From the NCBI RefSeq assembly GCF_010015445.1, contig NC_053116.1, positions 25,398,607 through 25,462,606 on the forward strand: DNA of 64,000 nt. The letters are read 5' to 3'. The DNA is from Perca fluviatilis. Taxonomy: Eukaryota; Chordata; Actinopteri; Perciformes; Percidae. This document shows positions 40,746 through 51,723 of the stretch, one piece after another (the first letter of the stretch is position 1; each line of letters opens with the position of its first letter). The notes under the pieces are model-generated. The model was not told where the DNA came from. It did not search any database and saw only the letters and a list, made by a program, of their open reading frames with translations. A program made the position numbers and the translations under genes.

Positions 40746-41710
40746 CTAACTTCTGTAGTCAAAGCCTGGCAACTTTAATTTTAATTTCATATTGTGTATT
40801 TATTCACATATAAAATAGGACAGCATTTTTCTTTGATAGTACAAAACAGACAGACTGACCCTTGTTAAATAAGCGTATAACCATAGTGTGAACAGCATCT
40901 GTTAATTAAGGTTTAGTTAGATTTATTTGCACAATAAAAGATATAAAATAAATACAATTGGAGAAAAAAGTAATGTCAATGCAGGAGAGGAAGGAAGCCT
41001 GAAAGGCTTATTGAGAGTCCAAAATACAAGATTCAAAATGGCATTATTACTTATCAAAAACAAAAACAGAACAAGCATACAACAAACAAAGAAATCACAT
41101 AATACAGAAATAATGTATTTATTAAAAAAGCAAACCTCAAATAAGACAATAAATACAACCAACAGAGGCAAACCAGCAATAAGGTTATAGGAAATGAAAA
41201 ATAACTGTGTCCTCAAAGCTGGCAAGTAAGATAACAATTTCATTGTCCCATTCAATGTACTGCATTCCATAGCATTGGACCTCTATACTAAATTGTATAA
41301 TAATAAATTGATGTCTTTATGTACAATGTGCTTCATGACAAAGCGAATGGAAATTATTCTTTTGCCTAGTTTAATGTGAGAAAATGTCTGAAGAAAAAAT
41401 ATTTTGAAATGGATCTGGGAGAATTTGACTGCAATTTCTGTATTTAAACATTGTACATGCATATGGATCTCATCCATTAGAATGTGAAATCATTCTCAAA
41501 AAAACTTTTGAATTGCTATAGTTTGGTAAGAAATTTAGGATTTGTAGCAGCCCAAATAATATTGTCAGTTAAAAATTAAAAGATCTGACCAACTCAAGTC
41601 CAAGTGAGACATCTGTGAGGTTCACACAGAGGTTGAGTTGGAGAGATAAGGTCTATTTGGGGATATTTGTGGTTACTTATCTCCAAGGTTGATTACTTTT
41701 CCCCACCAAC

Positions 41711-41719
41711 TTTTCCTGG
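41711..41719 (+). promoter_or_regulatory. TTTTCCTGG box upstream of gene C TATA
   Basis: Counterpart of the TTTCC-AGG boxes of genes A and B, about 60 bp before the TATA box. An E-box-like CAGGTG lies at about 41764. Regulatory role inferred. Confidence 0.3.
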
Positions 41720-41780
41720 CTGCTCTGAGGCAAACGTTAAGCAACACATATAAGGTCTTTAAACAGGTGTGTTCAAGCGC

Positions 41781-41789
41781 TATATAAAA
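41781..41789 (+). promoter_or_regulatory. TATA box of elastase gene C
   Basis: TATATAAAA, 41 bp before the end of a short presumed 5' UTR and the ATG at 41830. Confidence 0.75.
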
Positions 41790-41829
41790 AGGTGCACGTC
41801 CCCCTCAACTTCTACTGAAGACAGTCACA

Positions 41830-44800
41830 ATGAAGTTCGTGATCTTGGCTTTGTTTGTCGCTGGTGGTAAGCTCTGATACTGTTCTGACCAGACAATTAA
41901 ATGTTGCTACATACAGCTGTCCACATTGTTTATACATTAAGTGGTCTGTACATTTGATATGAAGCATTGAGTTTGTCAGACTCACATGTTATCCTTATGC
42001 TGAAAAAAGCTTTTAAACATTTTTGACAGTTAAAGAATAAGATTTCAAATGACTGCCGATGTTAAGATACAGTCATAAATTTACCATAATCTGTACGGTT
42101 GTTTCTTAGCCTACGGGTGCGGCCTGCCCACTTACCCTCCCGTCATCACCAGGGTGGTTGGTGGAGATGATGTCCGTGAGAACAGCTGGCCCTGGCAGGT
42201 ATGGCCCCTTTAAGACTTGTCCTTTAAATTCTGTCTTCTGTCCAGTTCCTAAAGTTATAAGAAAAACGTATGCTTCTGTCGTTGTTTGTTTTCAGGTGTC
42301 TCTGCAGTACCAGAGTGGCAGCAGCTTCTACCATACTTGTGGTGGCACCCTGATCTCCAACCAGTGGGTCCTCACTGCTGCTCACTGCATCAGGTGTGGC
42401 TAAAACGTAAAAAAAAAAAAGAAATCAGAAATCAGGAAGGTATGCGAGGCACAGAGGACAAAGAGAACCAGGCCAACAGGGTGATAGAGGCAGTACAGAG
42501 GGAAAAACATGTTTGGATACTTTACTCTAGCAGTCTGACATGGAAGATACACAGAGGTGGCAGTACAATGCAGTTTACTTTGTGCCCACAGCTGACATTT
42601 TTGAATTCCCTTTGGTGGAAGTGTTCTCTGGGGTTGCCTAAGCACAAATGTAAAGATATATTCCGTTTGACTATATCTAGTCTTTGGACACATGGGACTA
42701 CTGTTTTCTCCATATACTCATATATTTTTTGGGGAAAAGCAGTGCCCAAAGACTAAATAGAGTAAGATAAAAGAAATGGCTGAATCTCAGAAACACAAGG
42801 AGCACAATCATATATATTGGCATCGCTGAACTCATAACAAGTAAATCCAAGATATGCACACATGTGCAATGTAGAAAATATATATTTCCCATGGAAAACA
42901 TTTAATAAACACAATGTTAGTTTTTTTCCCTCATTCCCTTTAACTAAAACGAAAGGCTTGTATCATGCGGACAGTTGTGTTGTCATTACTTAGAATTCAT
43001 CATGGGGGTGACAGAAACAACACACTATAGCTTTAATTGCATGAATAAAAACTATTAACTGGCAATCCCACTTTTATTTACACTGGCAGTATTAATTTTA
43101 GGAGTACTGTATGTTAGCAGCAGTAGTCCTATGTGAAACACTGAACATTGAAAGTGTTTAAAGGTAATTGTTCTATTAAAGTGTGCCCAGATCAAAGCAA
43201 CACTGACCCTTGTTTCTGTGCGTCTTTTTTTGTGGCCAAGCAGCAGTCGCACCTACAGAGTCTACCTGGGAAAACACAATCTCAAGACCAACAATGAGGC
43301 TGGTTCCATCGCCATCAGCCCCACCAAGATTGTCGTCCACGAGAACTGGGACTCTTACAGAATCCGGTGGGCTCAGTCATTTCCCCTCCATCTTGTAGAC
43401 TACACATTATGCTGCTGTGACTATTTTGATAAGTGTTCTGTCCATGCTATTATTAACATATTGTTTCTAAATGTGGCCTCTCTAGTAACGACATTGCCCT
43501 GATCAAGCTGTCAACTCCTGTCACTTTCTCTGACTCCATCATGGCCGCCTGCCTTCCCAACTCTGGCGACATCCTTCCTAACAATGCTCCCTGCTACGTC
43601 ACCGGCTGGGGCCGTCTCTGGAGTAAGTCCTTTTAAGTAAAAAAAAAAAAGAAAGGGTGGCAACGTTAATATCCTCTCATATATTTTATGTTATATCAAT
43701 TTTCCTGTCAAAGTTGTGTGAGCAGTGAGCACGGCAACTTATTCCACCTTCTCCTCACAGTTTAAAGACACATTGCGAGTTACACAGGACTTGAATTTGA
43801 GTGTTTGAGGCCTGCCCCCCCCCCCACTAATGAAAATAGAAATGAAGCTTACACTCTGCAACACAGATATTTTAATGAATTGAGTGAAATGAGTCAAAGT
43901 TCTCTGTGCTGACCAGATAGAAAAATGTTATACAAGCTCAGACAAATAGACACTATCTATATTCTCTGTTTATCCTTACAAAACTTTCTGATCTTTAAGA
44001 AAATTGGTTTTCACCCACTTTAAACTAGACCTAGTAAAGTTTTGGAATAGACTTAGTCTTGACTGCTGACCTGAATCTGAATGCCCTATTCTCTCCTAAA
44101 GCCGGAGGTCCTCTTGCCGACATCCTGCAGCAGGCCCTCCTCCCTGTGGTCGACCACTCCACTTGCACCCGGTCTGACTGGTGGGGCAGCCTGGTCACCA
44201 GCAACATGGTCTGTGCTGGAGGAGACGGACAGCTGGCTAGCTGCAACGTGAGTCCTTTCATTTTTTTAAAATCAAGTCAGATTTAATAAGAGTCACTGTA
44301 AAACTAGTCTATATCCTCGACGTTCCACTTCAGGGATTGCTCCGTTGCCGGATTTCCATGGTCTGAATAATACTTTTATCTATTAAAATCTATATTATAC
44401 TTAATGGCATTATCTAAACCTATATTTGAAATAGTTAATATTGTTCTGTTATACTTATTCTCTCGTGTTGCTCCCTTTTTTTTATAATGTAAAACTTGTA
44501 ATTTGTTTTAAACTGTTTTTATCATTGTTGGTTGGCCCTGTTATTAATGTCTTGTTAAGCACTTTGTAACTTTGTTTAATAAAGTGCTATATAAATAAAG
44601 TTAAGTTATAATAATTACTATTATTTGTCTCTGTTCCCCCTCAGGGAGACTCTGGCGGTCCCCTGAACTGTCAGAACCCTGATGGCTCCTGGGACGTCCA
44701 CGGTGTGGTGAGCTTCGGCTCCAGCATGGGATGCAACTACCCCAAGAAGCCCTCCGTCTTCACCAGGGTCAGCGCCTACATCTCCTGGATCAACAACGTG

Positions 44801-45172
44801 AGTGAAAAAGCATTGAATAGTAAATAATTTGTCCAAAAGAGCTCATGATACACTAGATAATTTTTTTGGTTATTTTTGACTCGAGCAGACAGCAGTGAAG
44901 TTTCCTCCCTCTGTGGATAGAGACTGTTTACTGGCTTTACGGACAAATCAAAAAGCTGAAAGACTTTTCAACTTCTTAAAGACAGACATTTGTGCTTATT
45001 ACATGGCTCTTGATATTGGACACAAATCTGAGAAATTGTTTTATTTAAAAGGAGCAAAAACTCAGAGGAGTGGAAATGAGTGATTAAGAACAGGTACCCT
45101 AGAGCCCTCTAGTGGAGTATTTTAAATTTGTTCTCTTTACGCTTTTCCCTCCAGGTGATGACCACAAACTAA
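41830..45172 (+). CDS. ela2l: Elastase-2-type pancreatic serine protease, gene C
   Basis: Eight plus-strand exons: 41830-41866, 42110-42198, 42296-42393, 43244-43366, 43486-43622, 44102-44247, 44645-44797, 45155-45172. They encode 266 residues, stop TAA, AATAAA at 45212. The 15-residue signal starts [12 protein letters not shown], the propeptide is [12 protein letters not shown], and the mature enzyme starts VVGGDD. Triad His72 (TAAHC), Asp118 (RNDIAL) and Ser213 (GDSGGP). The S1 wall reads ASCNGDSGG: Ala189, Ser190, Asn192, with Gly216 (VSFGSS) and Ser226. It should be a secreted acinar digestive protease cutting after medium to large hydrophobic residues (family inference). It differs from gene B at position 189/190 and in the variable loops. 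Nothing is broken. The paralogue symbol is tentative. Confidence 0.94.
44470..44630. mobile_element. LINE/SINE 3' tail in elastase C intron 6
   Basis: AAAGTGCTATATAAATAAAG followed by an AT-rich simple tail is typical of fish L2-like retroelement 3' ends. There is no reverse transcriptase here, so it is a truncated tail. Confidence 0.5.
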
Positions 45173-45211
45173 GATGTTGGCTGTTCCACTTCATATACTG
45201 TAAATTCATCA

Positions 45212-45217
45212 AATAAA
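45212..45217 (+). promoter_or_regulatory. Polyadenylation signal of elastase gene C
   Basis: AATAAA 40 bp after the TAA at 45170-45172. Confidence 0.8.
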
Positions 45218-45489
45218 GCATGTAGTGGCTAATACAGTGTCTTCTGTGTTTTCTTAATCAGACATCAAAATAGAATGTATGTGTTGGTTTGACAACTGTC
45301 ACAAAATAACCTTCTGAACTTAAGTTGTTGTCTATCATTTACTGAAAATATGATTGTCAGGTTTACCGTTTTACATGATTTTAACCCTCTGGAAGACTTC
45401 CAGCTATAGTGACATGTTTAGTTATGGATCATTTACTTCATCAAAGGCCTGTTATGCGAAAGCTCTCACTTTAGCAAATGATAAGTGGG

Positions 45490-45662
45490 TGGTGATGGCC
45501 CAGTGGATATGACACATGCCTGTGGTGTGGGAGACATCAACCAATGTGTCCCTGAGCAAGACACTTAATCCCTAGTTGCTCCAGCGGTGTGTGACCTCTG
45601 ACATATATAGCAATTGTAAGTTGCTTTGGATAAAAGCGTCAGCTAAATGACATGTAATGTAA
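45490..45662 (+). mobile_element. tRNA-derived SINE (type 1)
   Basis: Contains GGCCCAGTGGATATGACACA (A-box-like), GTCCCTGAGCAAGACACTTA, and the tail GCTTTGGATAAAAGCGTCAG..TAAATGACATGTAATGTA, which I recognise as a widespread teleost SINE. The B box is degraded. Confidence 0.8.
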
Positions 45663-45871
45663 TAAGATTCCCTGACTGCTGTAAACATTACACACATTTT
45701 TAGATTCCCCAAATAGAAATTTGGATATAAGTGAAAGCAGAGCCTGATGCCATCTTCAATACATTTTATTGTGATGACCAGCAATTACACTTGATCAGTA
45801 TTTATCAGGCCCACTATTCAAAGCTACTGAAAGGACTTCCTGAGCCTCCTATTCTCTGCCAGCAAATTTAG

Positions 45872-46081
45872 GGGCGCACAGATAGCTCAGTTGGTAGAGC
45901 AGGCACCCATATATAGAGGTTTACTCCTCAATGCAGCGGGCCTGGTTTCAACTCCGACCTACGGCCCTTTGCTGCATGTCATTCTCCCCTCTCTCTCCCT
46001 TTTCATGTCTTCATCTGTCCTCTCTCTCAAAAAAAAATAAAGGCCGAAAATGCCCAAAAACTAATCTTTAAAAAAAAAAAG
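45872..46081 (+). mobile_element. tRNA-derived SINE (type 2)
   Basis: The tRNA-like head has an A box (TAGCTCAGTTGGTAGAGC) and a B-box-like GGTTTCAACTCC. It is followed by ACGGCCCTTTGCTGCATGTC, a CT-rich body and an A-rich tail. It is not a functional tRNA: the acceptor stem and the 3' part do not fold. Confidence 0.85.
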
Positions 46082-47700
46082 AAAAAGTGGTTTAAGGCGT
46101 GCGATAGAAAACTCAGATTGGACAGATAGTCTAGCTAACTGTCTCAATTTACAATGCAGAGATCTGAGGAGCAGTTAACCATAGTCCTCATAAATCCACT
46201 GGAGTTTAAAATTCCAACACACAGAAAGCAGAAGGAAACGGACATCGGCGAAAACACATGCATCCGTTAGAATTTCCTGCTGCTTCAGAGCAATCCCAGA
46301 AGTGGAGATAGACTAAGGGACAGCTGACGCAATATTGACCTAAACAAGGCCAAGTTGAATTTAAAACCAGCATAATGTACCATAATTGCTGAAAATCACT
46401 GTATATGCATGGTACAACATGCAACTGACTATAGGCTACTATACAATCTGAGTAATGTACATTTAATCTGAATTTCATCGAAATGTCAATAGGCTAGGCT
46501 ACTTGATCAATGATATAGCCTCAATATGGTAGTCTTCCCTTTACTGTGTTTTTTTTTTTTGCTGCTGCTTATTCTTTTTTATATAGGCCTACATGGAATT
46601 TAAATTTCACCATGAGGACATAACAAGATTTCAGAAATACTGAAGGCATGAGTCCAATTCACCCAACGCAATGTCTCTCTTCCTAAAAAAAGTCTGTAGA
46701 TATTTTATCATTTAACATTTTATATAGCCTATTCACCTATGTGTTAAAGTTATATTTTCTGTAAATGTAGGGTGTAAATTGTGTTTCAAGCCCTCATTTG
46801 CAAAGCCAGAATATAATTATGCTTTGGTTTTGGCATAAAACATTAAACAAAATTTGAGAATAGAGACTATCACAGTCCTCTTAGGTAGCCTAGCAAATAA
46901 AAGCAAACAAAAAGTTTTGAATGCCTGCTATGGATACTGCAGATCAGAGAATAGGCCAACAGCAGATAAACAAGTAAACGACTTGCAATTTCGACGATGT
47001 CCACTATATTTTGACTACTGTAGAGCCTGTCGCTGTTCCAGGAATAGCTCTTCTGTCGGAAATATAGCGAGGAAGAAATTGGTCGCCATCTTGAATTATG
47101 TACCTTAATTTGTTTCCTTGTCCATTGGTTGAATGCTCTTATATACTGTCTATGGTTGAATGTTGAATGGTGTTTTTTGTAACTTTACACATGGCTTCCA
47201 GGTGACATTTCCTAAACTGTCGCTGAGAAGTTTACCTTCCCTCCAGTAGGTGCGTTTATTTGATGTTCGCCCGTTAAACGACTTAACGTTATCAATAAAT
47301 GTTAATGTTGGAACTTTGAATGCTAACAAAATAACTGTTGTCTTTAGCTAGTGTTAGCCTTGGAAGTGTGCTGTATTTTGCGTTTCAAGGATATTATCGT
47401 TCATGAGACTTAACTAATCATTGCATTATCTGGATTTTTTTTTTAAACAACGTTAGCTACCGGTATATACAGCTAGCTGTATTGACATTTCACTTTTTAC
47501 TTTTATTTTATTATTATTTTTTTTTTACAGATTTGGCCAATGTGTGTCAAACAAGACATTCTTATAGTTGAAATAGTAATGACTAGGCCTACCGTTAAAA
47601 GAACGGCTATTTTGAAGTTAACGTTAGATGTCTAAAATGCAACATTTCTACCAAATTTAGTCCAGTTGAACAAAAAAGCTATAAAAGTAACTTTACAGTT
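46082..47700. other. Intergenic DNA; possible promoter region of the candidate unit
   Basis: No recognised gene. CAGTAG followed by GTGCGT near 47249 could be a donor ending a 5' exon of the unit described at 47754, but this is weak. Confidence 0.35.
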
Positions 47701-47780
47701 TGATAATCATGATTGTGTATGCAAGCTAACATTAGATGATTTCCTTCTTTCAGTTTGTCGCAACAAGTCTGATTAAATAT

Positions 47781-49211
47781 ATGACTTTGGTCCATTTACC
47801 TGTGGATTTCAGCGCTAGTGTGCTCCTGCTGCAGCATTCAGACAAGAGGAGGTCGCAAAAACATAACGCTATTTTGATCCGTAAGTAAAATAAACATCAT
47901 AATTCATTAACGTTACCTCTGAACATTCTGTCCTGTATTTTCCCATACCTGAATTGCGATGATTACCAGCTACAGGCCACGTGCAGACAGCTTGTGTGCA
48001 TGATGTCACATAAGTAATAAGAAAGAGGACACAATTAATAGAGTTGCGTTTTAGGTGTTTAGCATGGAATAAAAAAAAAAATCATTTTGTGTCATTTGTG
48101 GCATTTTAGGGTATGGAAGCATTTCAACTTGTTTCAAATGAGCACTTGGGATCCATGAATCTCCTTTCTAATAGTCCTGCTAAACTTTTAATTTCATATT
48201 TGCTCCTTTTTCAGTGCTAAAGCCCACCTATTGCTAATGAGGAAAAGATAAAAATAAATTTATTTATTTATTTCAAACTGTACGGTACTACTTAAGACCA
48301 AAACATATTTGTAATTATGATCGTTTTCTATACATACTTTGGACTACTCTCCCCTGGGATTGTGAATATTTTTTTAACAAAGAAACCATTATTATAGCCA
48401 CTTTCCAATACATTTTTTTTATGTTACAGGTTCTTTAGTCATAACCCCAATTACTGTCCTGTCTTGTACCTGGAAAGATCTCATTTATAACCATGATGTT
48501 CCACAGTAATTATTAACGGAAAACCACGGTGCCCTGATTTTGCTCCCAGGGCTCATTTGCATGTTAATTATCATTAGCAACACAGAAAAACAAGTCATGG
48601 CAGTTAAATAAGAAAGCGTATCTTTCATTTCTCCTCCAACATTCCTCTGATGTTTTCAGATGACTTCCAACTTAGTTTTTGCTTGAGATCACAAGCTTTC
48701 ACCTTGGTTGTTAATGTTTCCAAGCTCTATTTTAATAGAAAAGATATTGTAATGTATCAAGTGACTTGATGCTTTTGGGCAAGATCAACAGTATTCTAGT
48801 TGGTAAATGACCTACAGTTGCACAGTCAGATGTTTTTTCCTTAAAACTTTGACTAAAGGTCATCAGTTTTTTATTTATTTATATATATATTTTTTTGCAT
48901 TTCCAGGTTACACTGAGTGGAATTTCATGGAGAAACACTTTGCTCTGCTGGGCGGATGCCAGTGGAATTTTGCAAGACAGGTAGAACTTTGATTGGCTTG
49001 TTGTTGACATTTTACAGAGGATAAATTGTACAAAATCTATTTTACATAGGATATTCCTCCGTAAATATTTGCATGTCTCTTTCCATAAGATGACGAAAAT
49101 CAATAATGAAACCTCGGCACCTGAAAAACGGCAGGGCTTCAATGGTATGTTGAACAGTGTGTCTGAAAATTATTTTCTTTTGCCACAGGATGGCGACAGA
49201 TTACTGTTTAA
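47781..49211 (+). CDS. Candidate small four-exon gene of unknown family (83-residue ORF)
   Basis: I do not recognise this sequence. Four predicted exons have usable junctions and consistent phase: 47754-47880 (acceptor TTTCAG, donor GTAAGT), 48907-48980 (TTTCCAG, GTAGAA), 49090-49144 (CCATAAG, GTATGT) and 49189 onward (GCCACAG). Joined, an ORF runs from ATG 47781 to TAA 49209-49211, with AATAAA at 49357. The peptide starts MTLVHLPVDFSASVLLL, has a basic DKRRSQKH patch and an aromatic YTEWNFMEKHF segment, and ends GWRQITV. There is no signal peptide or clear domain. The ORF also stays open upstream to the acceptor, so the start could lie in an earlier exon. It could instead be a non-coding transcript or chance. 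The third acceptor and second donor are the weakest. Confidence 0.35.
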
Positions 49212-49356
49212 GAGCCCACAATGGCACATAACACAGCGATTAATCATTTGTACTGTATATTGTAAACCCCTGCATATTACTTAAAATTATAATACCATAC
49301 CATGTTTAGTTTAACCAATGAGCCCCGCCAATTCAACTAACGACAATCATGGCATC

Positions 49357-49362
49357 AATAAA
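49357..49362 (+). promoter_or_regulatory. AATAAA downstream of the candidate unit
   Basis: Canonical hexamer about 145 bp after the TAA of the four-exon candidate. Confidence 0.4.
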
Positions 49363-49574
49363 GAAATTCCTCTCAGTAATAAGGATTTCTTAACATTTGA
49401 AAAAGTGAGGTAAAGCTAAAACACAGACAATAAACCACACACATCGGATGTTAGAGTAGGTCTTTAGCCATTTAACAGGTAGATGGGGAAATATATTTAT
49501 TCTAAAACCAAATTGTCTTAAACTGTGGATTCATTTTGGGCTATATTATCTAAAAATGCCTTTGATTGTTAGAT

Positions 49575-50160
49575 TTTAGACGTTTTTAAAATTTGAACCC
49601 TTTAAATGCCAGTTATATACATAAAGTCACAGTTGTTTTAATATCTATCGGTATACTAATATCTAATATCTAGGGGGAAATTTATTTTTCTGTTTTTCAC
49701 GTTCTGGGGTGAGTCACTGATTAGCAACAGCATTGATTTTTGTGCATTTTTATTTTTTGCAGTGTCAGATTAAAAAAACAAAAAAAACAACTACCTTTTG
49801 ATACCTTAGAGGACAGAAATGTCCCCTTCCCAAAAACTGCCATAAAATGATTATATATTAATATTATTTTCCACTTTCACTGACTTAAATCTTTAAACCA
49901 CATCAGTCCTGTTCATAACTAACAAAAAATCATTCGTTTTTAGATTTTTAACCCTTTAAATGCCACTTTTTGACATGATGCCACTATTGTTTTTTACGCA
50001 AAAAACATTAAAAATTAATTATTTTCAGTATACTAAATGCTAGAGGGAAATTTTTTTTTCTGTTTTTCACAGTCTTGGGTAAGTCAATGATTAGCAACAA
50101 CATTGATTTTGATGCATACTGTATTTATTTTTGTGCAGTATTAGATTAAATTATAATCAC
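49575..50160. repeat. Two diverged tandem units, period about 354 bp
   Basis: ACCCTTTAAATGCC recurs at 49597 and 49951. Other shared strings follow in the same order: GAGGGAAATTT or GGGGGAAATTT, CTGTTTTTCAC, GATTAGCAACA and CATTGATTTT. Non-coding. Confidence 0.75.
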
Positions 50161-50290
50161 CTGTTAACTTCCCATTGACTTGCATGTCCCCATTATTGCT
50201 TTATTTTACTACTCCTATTACCCTTCAAGGTTTTTCACCTTCTAATTATTATTTCGCTTTAAGTATTTTTACCTTTTATAGCCTATAACG

Positions 50291-50348
<58 letters not shown>
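50291..50348. repeat. CA microsatellite
   Basis: Pure CA run. Confidence 0.95.
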
Positions 50349-50350
<2 letters not shown>

Positions 50351-50558
50351 TCAAAGCTCATAAGCCTATACTTCAACTTGTATATTGCATGTATGAGGCA
50401 TAATATATTATAATTTATTGAGTTTGAAGGCTGTGCATGCATGTGTGTATTAGTTGATGGGTTGCTGAAAGTGTGTATTTGTGCATGGGAGCGAGACAGG
50501 GAGGGAGGGAGGGAATTGTGACCTGCAGTACAATATAATTTCTATCTCTCGAGCTACA

Positions 50559-50559
<1 letters not shown>

Positions 50560-50613
<54 letters not shown>
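50560..50613. repeat. CA microsatellite
   Basis: Pure CA run inside duplicated unit 1. The equivalent site in unit 2 (about 53396-53405) has only a short run. Confidence 0.95.
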
Positions 50614-50617
<4 letters not shown>

Positions 50618-50683
50618 GCTGCAGTGTTCCATAATACAGCAGCAACGGCCCAAGTGGAAACCAAGAAAATAGCATGTATTTGC

Positions 50684-51245
50684 TAGCCTGGCTCCGCCCT
50701 CCTACGTACTTCCGCTCAATTTTCATTTTCCTTCAGTACACCGTCTGGGTTTGCTATATATTTTGGGGTTTTCTACTGCCAAATCTTTACCAGTCACAGA
50801 ACAGAGGGAGTGACTGAGAATGATGACGTTGATGTTGTGCGGTAGTTTGAGTTGTAGTAATGGCGGGGGAGGAAGATGCGAGCGAAGCCATTCGGTCTGT
50901 TGTGGCAACACTGCCGAATATCCAGAAGTTAAAGCCCGAGCAAGAGCAATCTTGTGGCCCTCCTCCCCACGGGGTTTGGGAAAAGTTTGATTTTCCAGCT
51001 TGCTCCGTTAGTGGTGAAGGAGTTGGCTAAGGCGAACGCTAGCGATGCTAAACCGATAGTTGTTGTTGACATACGTCACGACCAAACGTTAGCGATTGGT
51101 TATGGCAGATCCATAGTGGCTCTGGGAAGATCCAATAGTTTTAAACTTCAACAGAGTACCCGCCTTCAAGGAAGTTAACACTTGTCAATGGAGAGTTCCA
51201 GACTCTCTGTATAAATGAAATGTACGAGAGTCTGGTAGGACCAGG
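50684..51245 (+). mobile_element. Non-autonomous element carrying a RecQ-like helicase fragment
   Basis: Ends TAGCCTGGCTCC and GGTAGGACCAGGC are partly inverse. Inside, an ATG at 50860 (MAGEEDASEAIR) runs out of frame, and in another frame 50954-51178 encodes ALLPTGFGKSLIFQLAPLV. That is a RecQ/DEAD-type Walker A segment (usually PTGGGKS). Only this one motif is present, so it is a captured or decayed fragment with no enzyme activity expected. The matching site in unit 2 is empty, which fixes the insertion limits. Confidence 0.75.
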
Positions 51246-51506
51246 CCCCATAGGGCAAACATAGGAAAATCGCTCAATATGGTGGAAAAAAGTAAAAACT
51301 ACTAATTTTAAGTCATGGCTCTAGATTGAAAGCCTGGTATAATAGAAGGCATAATTTTATGCTGTAATGGCTCACGTTTATCTTTGTATGTCAAACACAC
51401 ATGAATCAGAGCGAATGCATGCCAAGGTAACCTATAGCTCTCAGCTCTTGTGCTCATTCAATCACGTACACTTGCATGTAGATACACAAGTACACCCCTA
51501 CAAAGA

Positions 51507-51543
51507 TACACACACACACACACACACACATACATACATACAT

Positions 51544-51616
<73 letters not shown>
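51507..51616. repeat. Compound CA/CATA microsatellite
   Basis: CA run, then CATA repeats (about 51530-51560), then CA again. Confidence 0.95.
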
Positions 51617-51621
<5 letters not shown>

Positions 51622-51723
51622 TTAAACTTCAATAACGTATACTGTAACGTGTATACAGAAATGTACTTGTACTTTTTATAATACTTATAAAATATTATAT
51701 TGAGTTTGAAGGCCGTGCATGTA

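Larger units (their letters stand above)
50405..51360. repeat. Duplicated unit 1, carrying the RecQ-fragment element
   Basis: Shared landmarks with unit 2: GAGTTTGAAGG, GACCTGCAGTACAATA, CATATGCTGCAGTGTTCCAT, AATAGCATGTATTTGC, then CCCATAGGGCAAAC and GATTGAAAGCCTGGTATAAT. The unit is interrupted at about 50684-51245 by an element absent from unit 2. Confidence 0.85.

Noticed and set aside
42286..42756. 156-residue ORF in elastase gene C
   Set aside because: Alternate frame of exon 3 running into intron; the true frame encodes the LTAAHC motif and splices at 42393.
45880..45960. Possible tRNA gene (A box and B-box-like string)
   Set aside because: No acceptor stem or cloverleaf, and it continues into a SINE body and A-rich tail.
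50415..50726. ORFs with Cys-Val runs
   Set aside because: Microsatellite translations; the same holds for 51367-51758.
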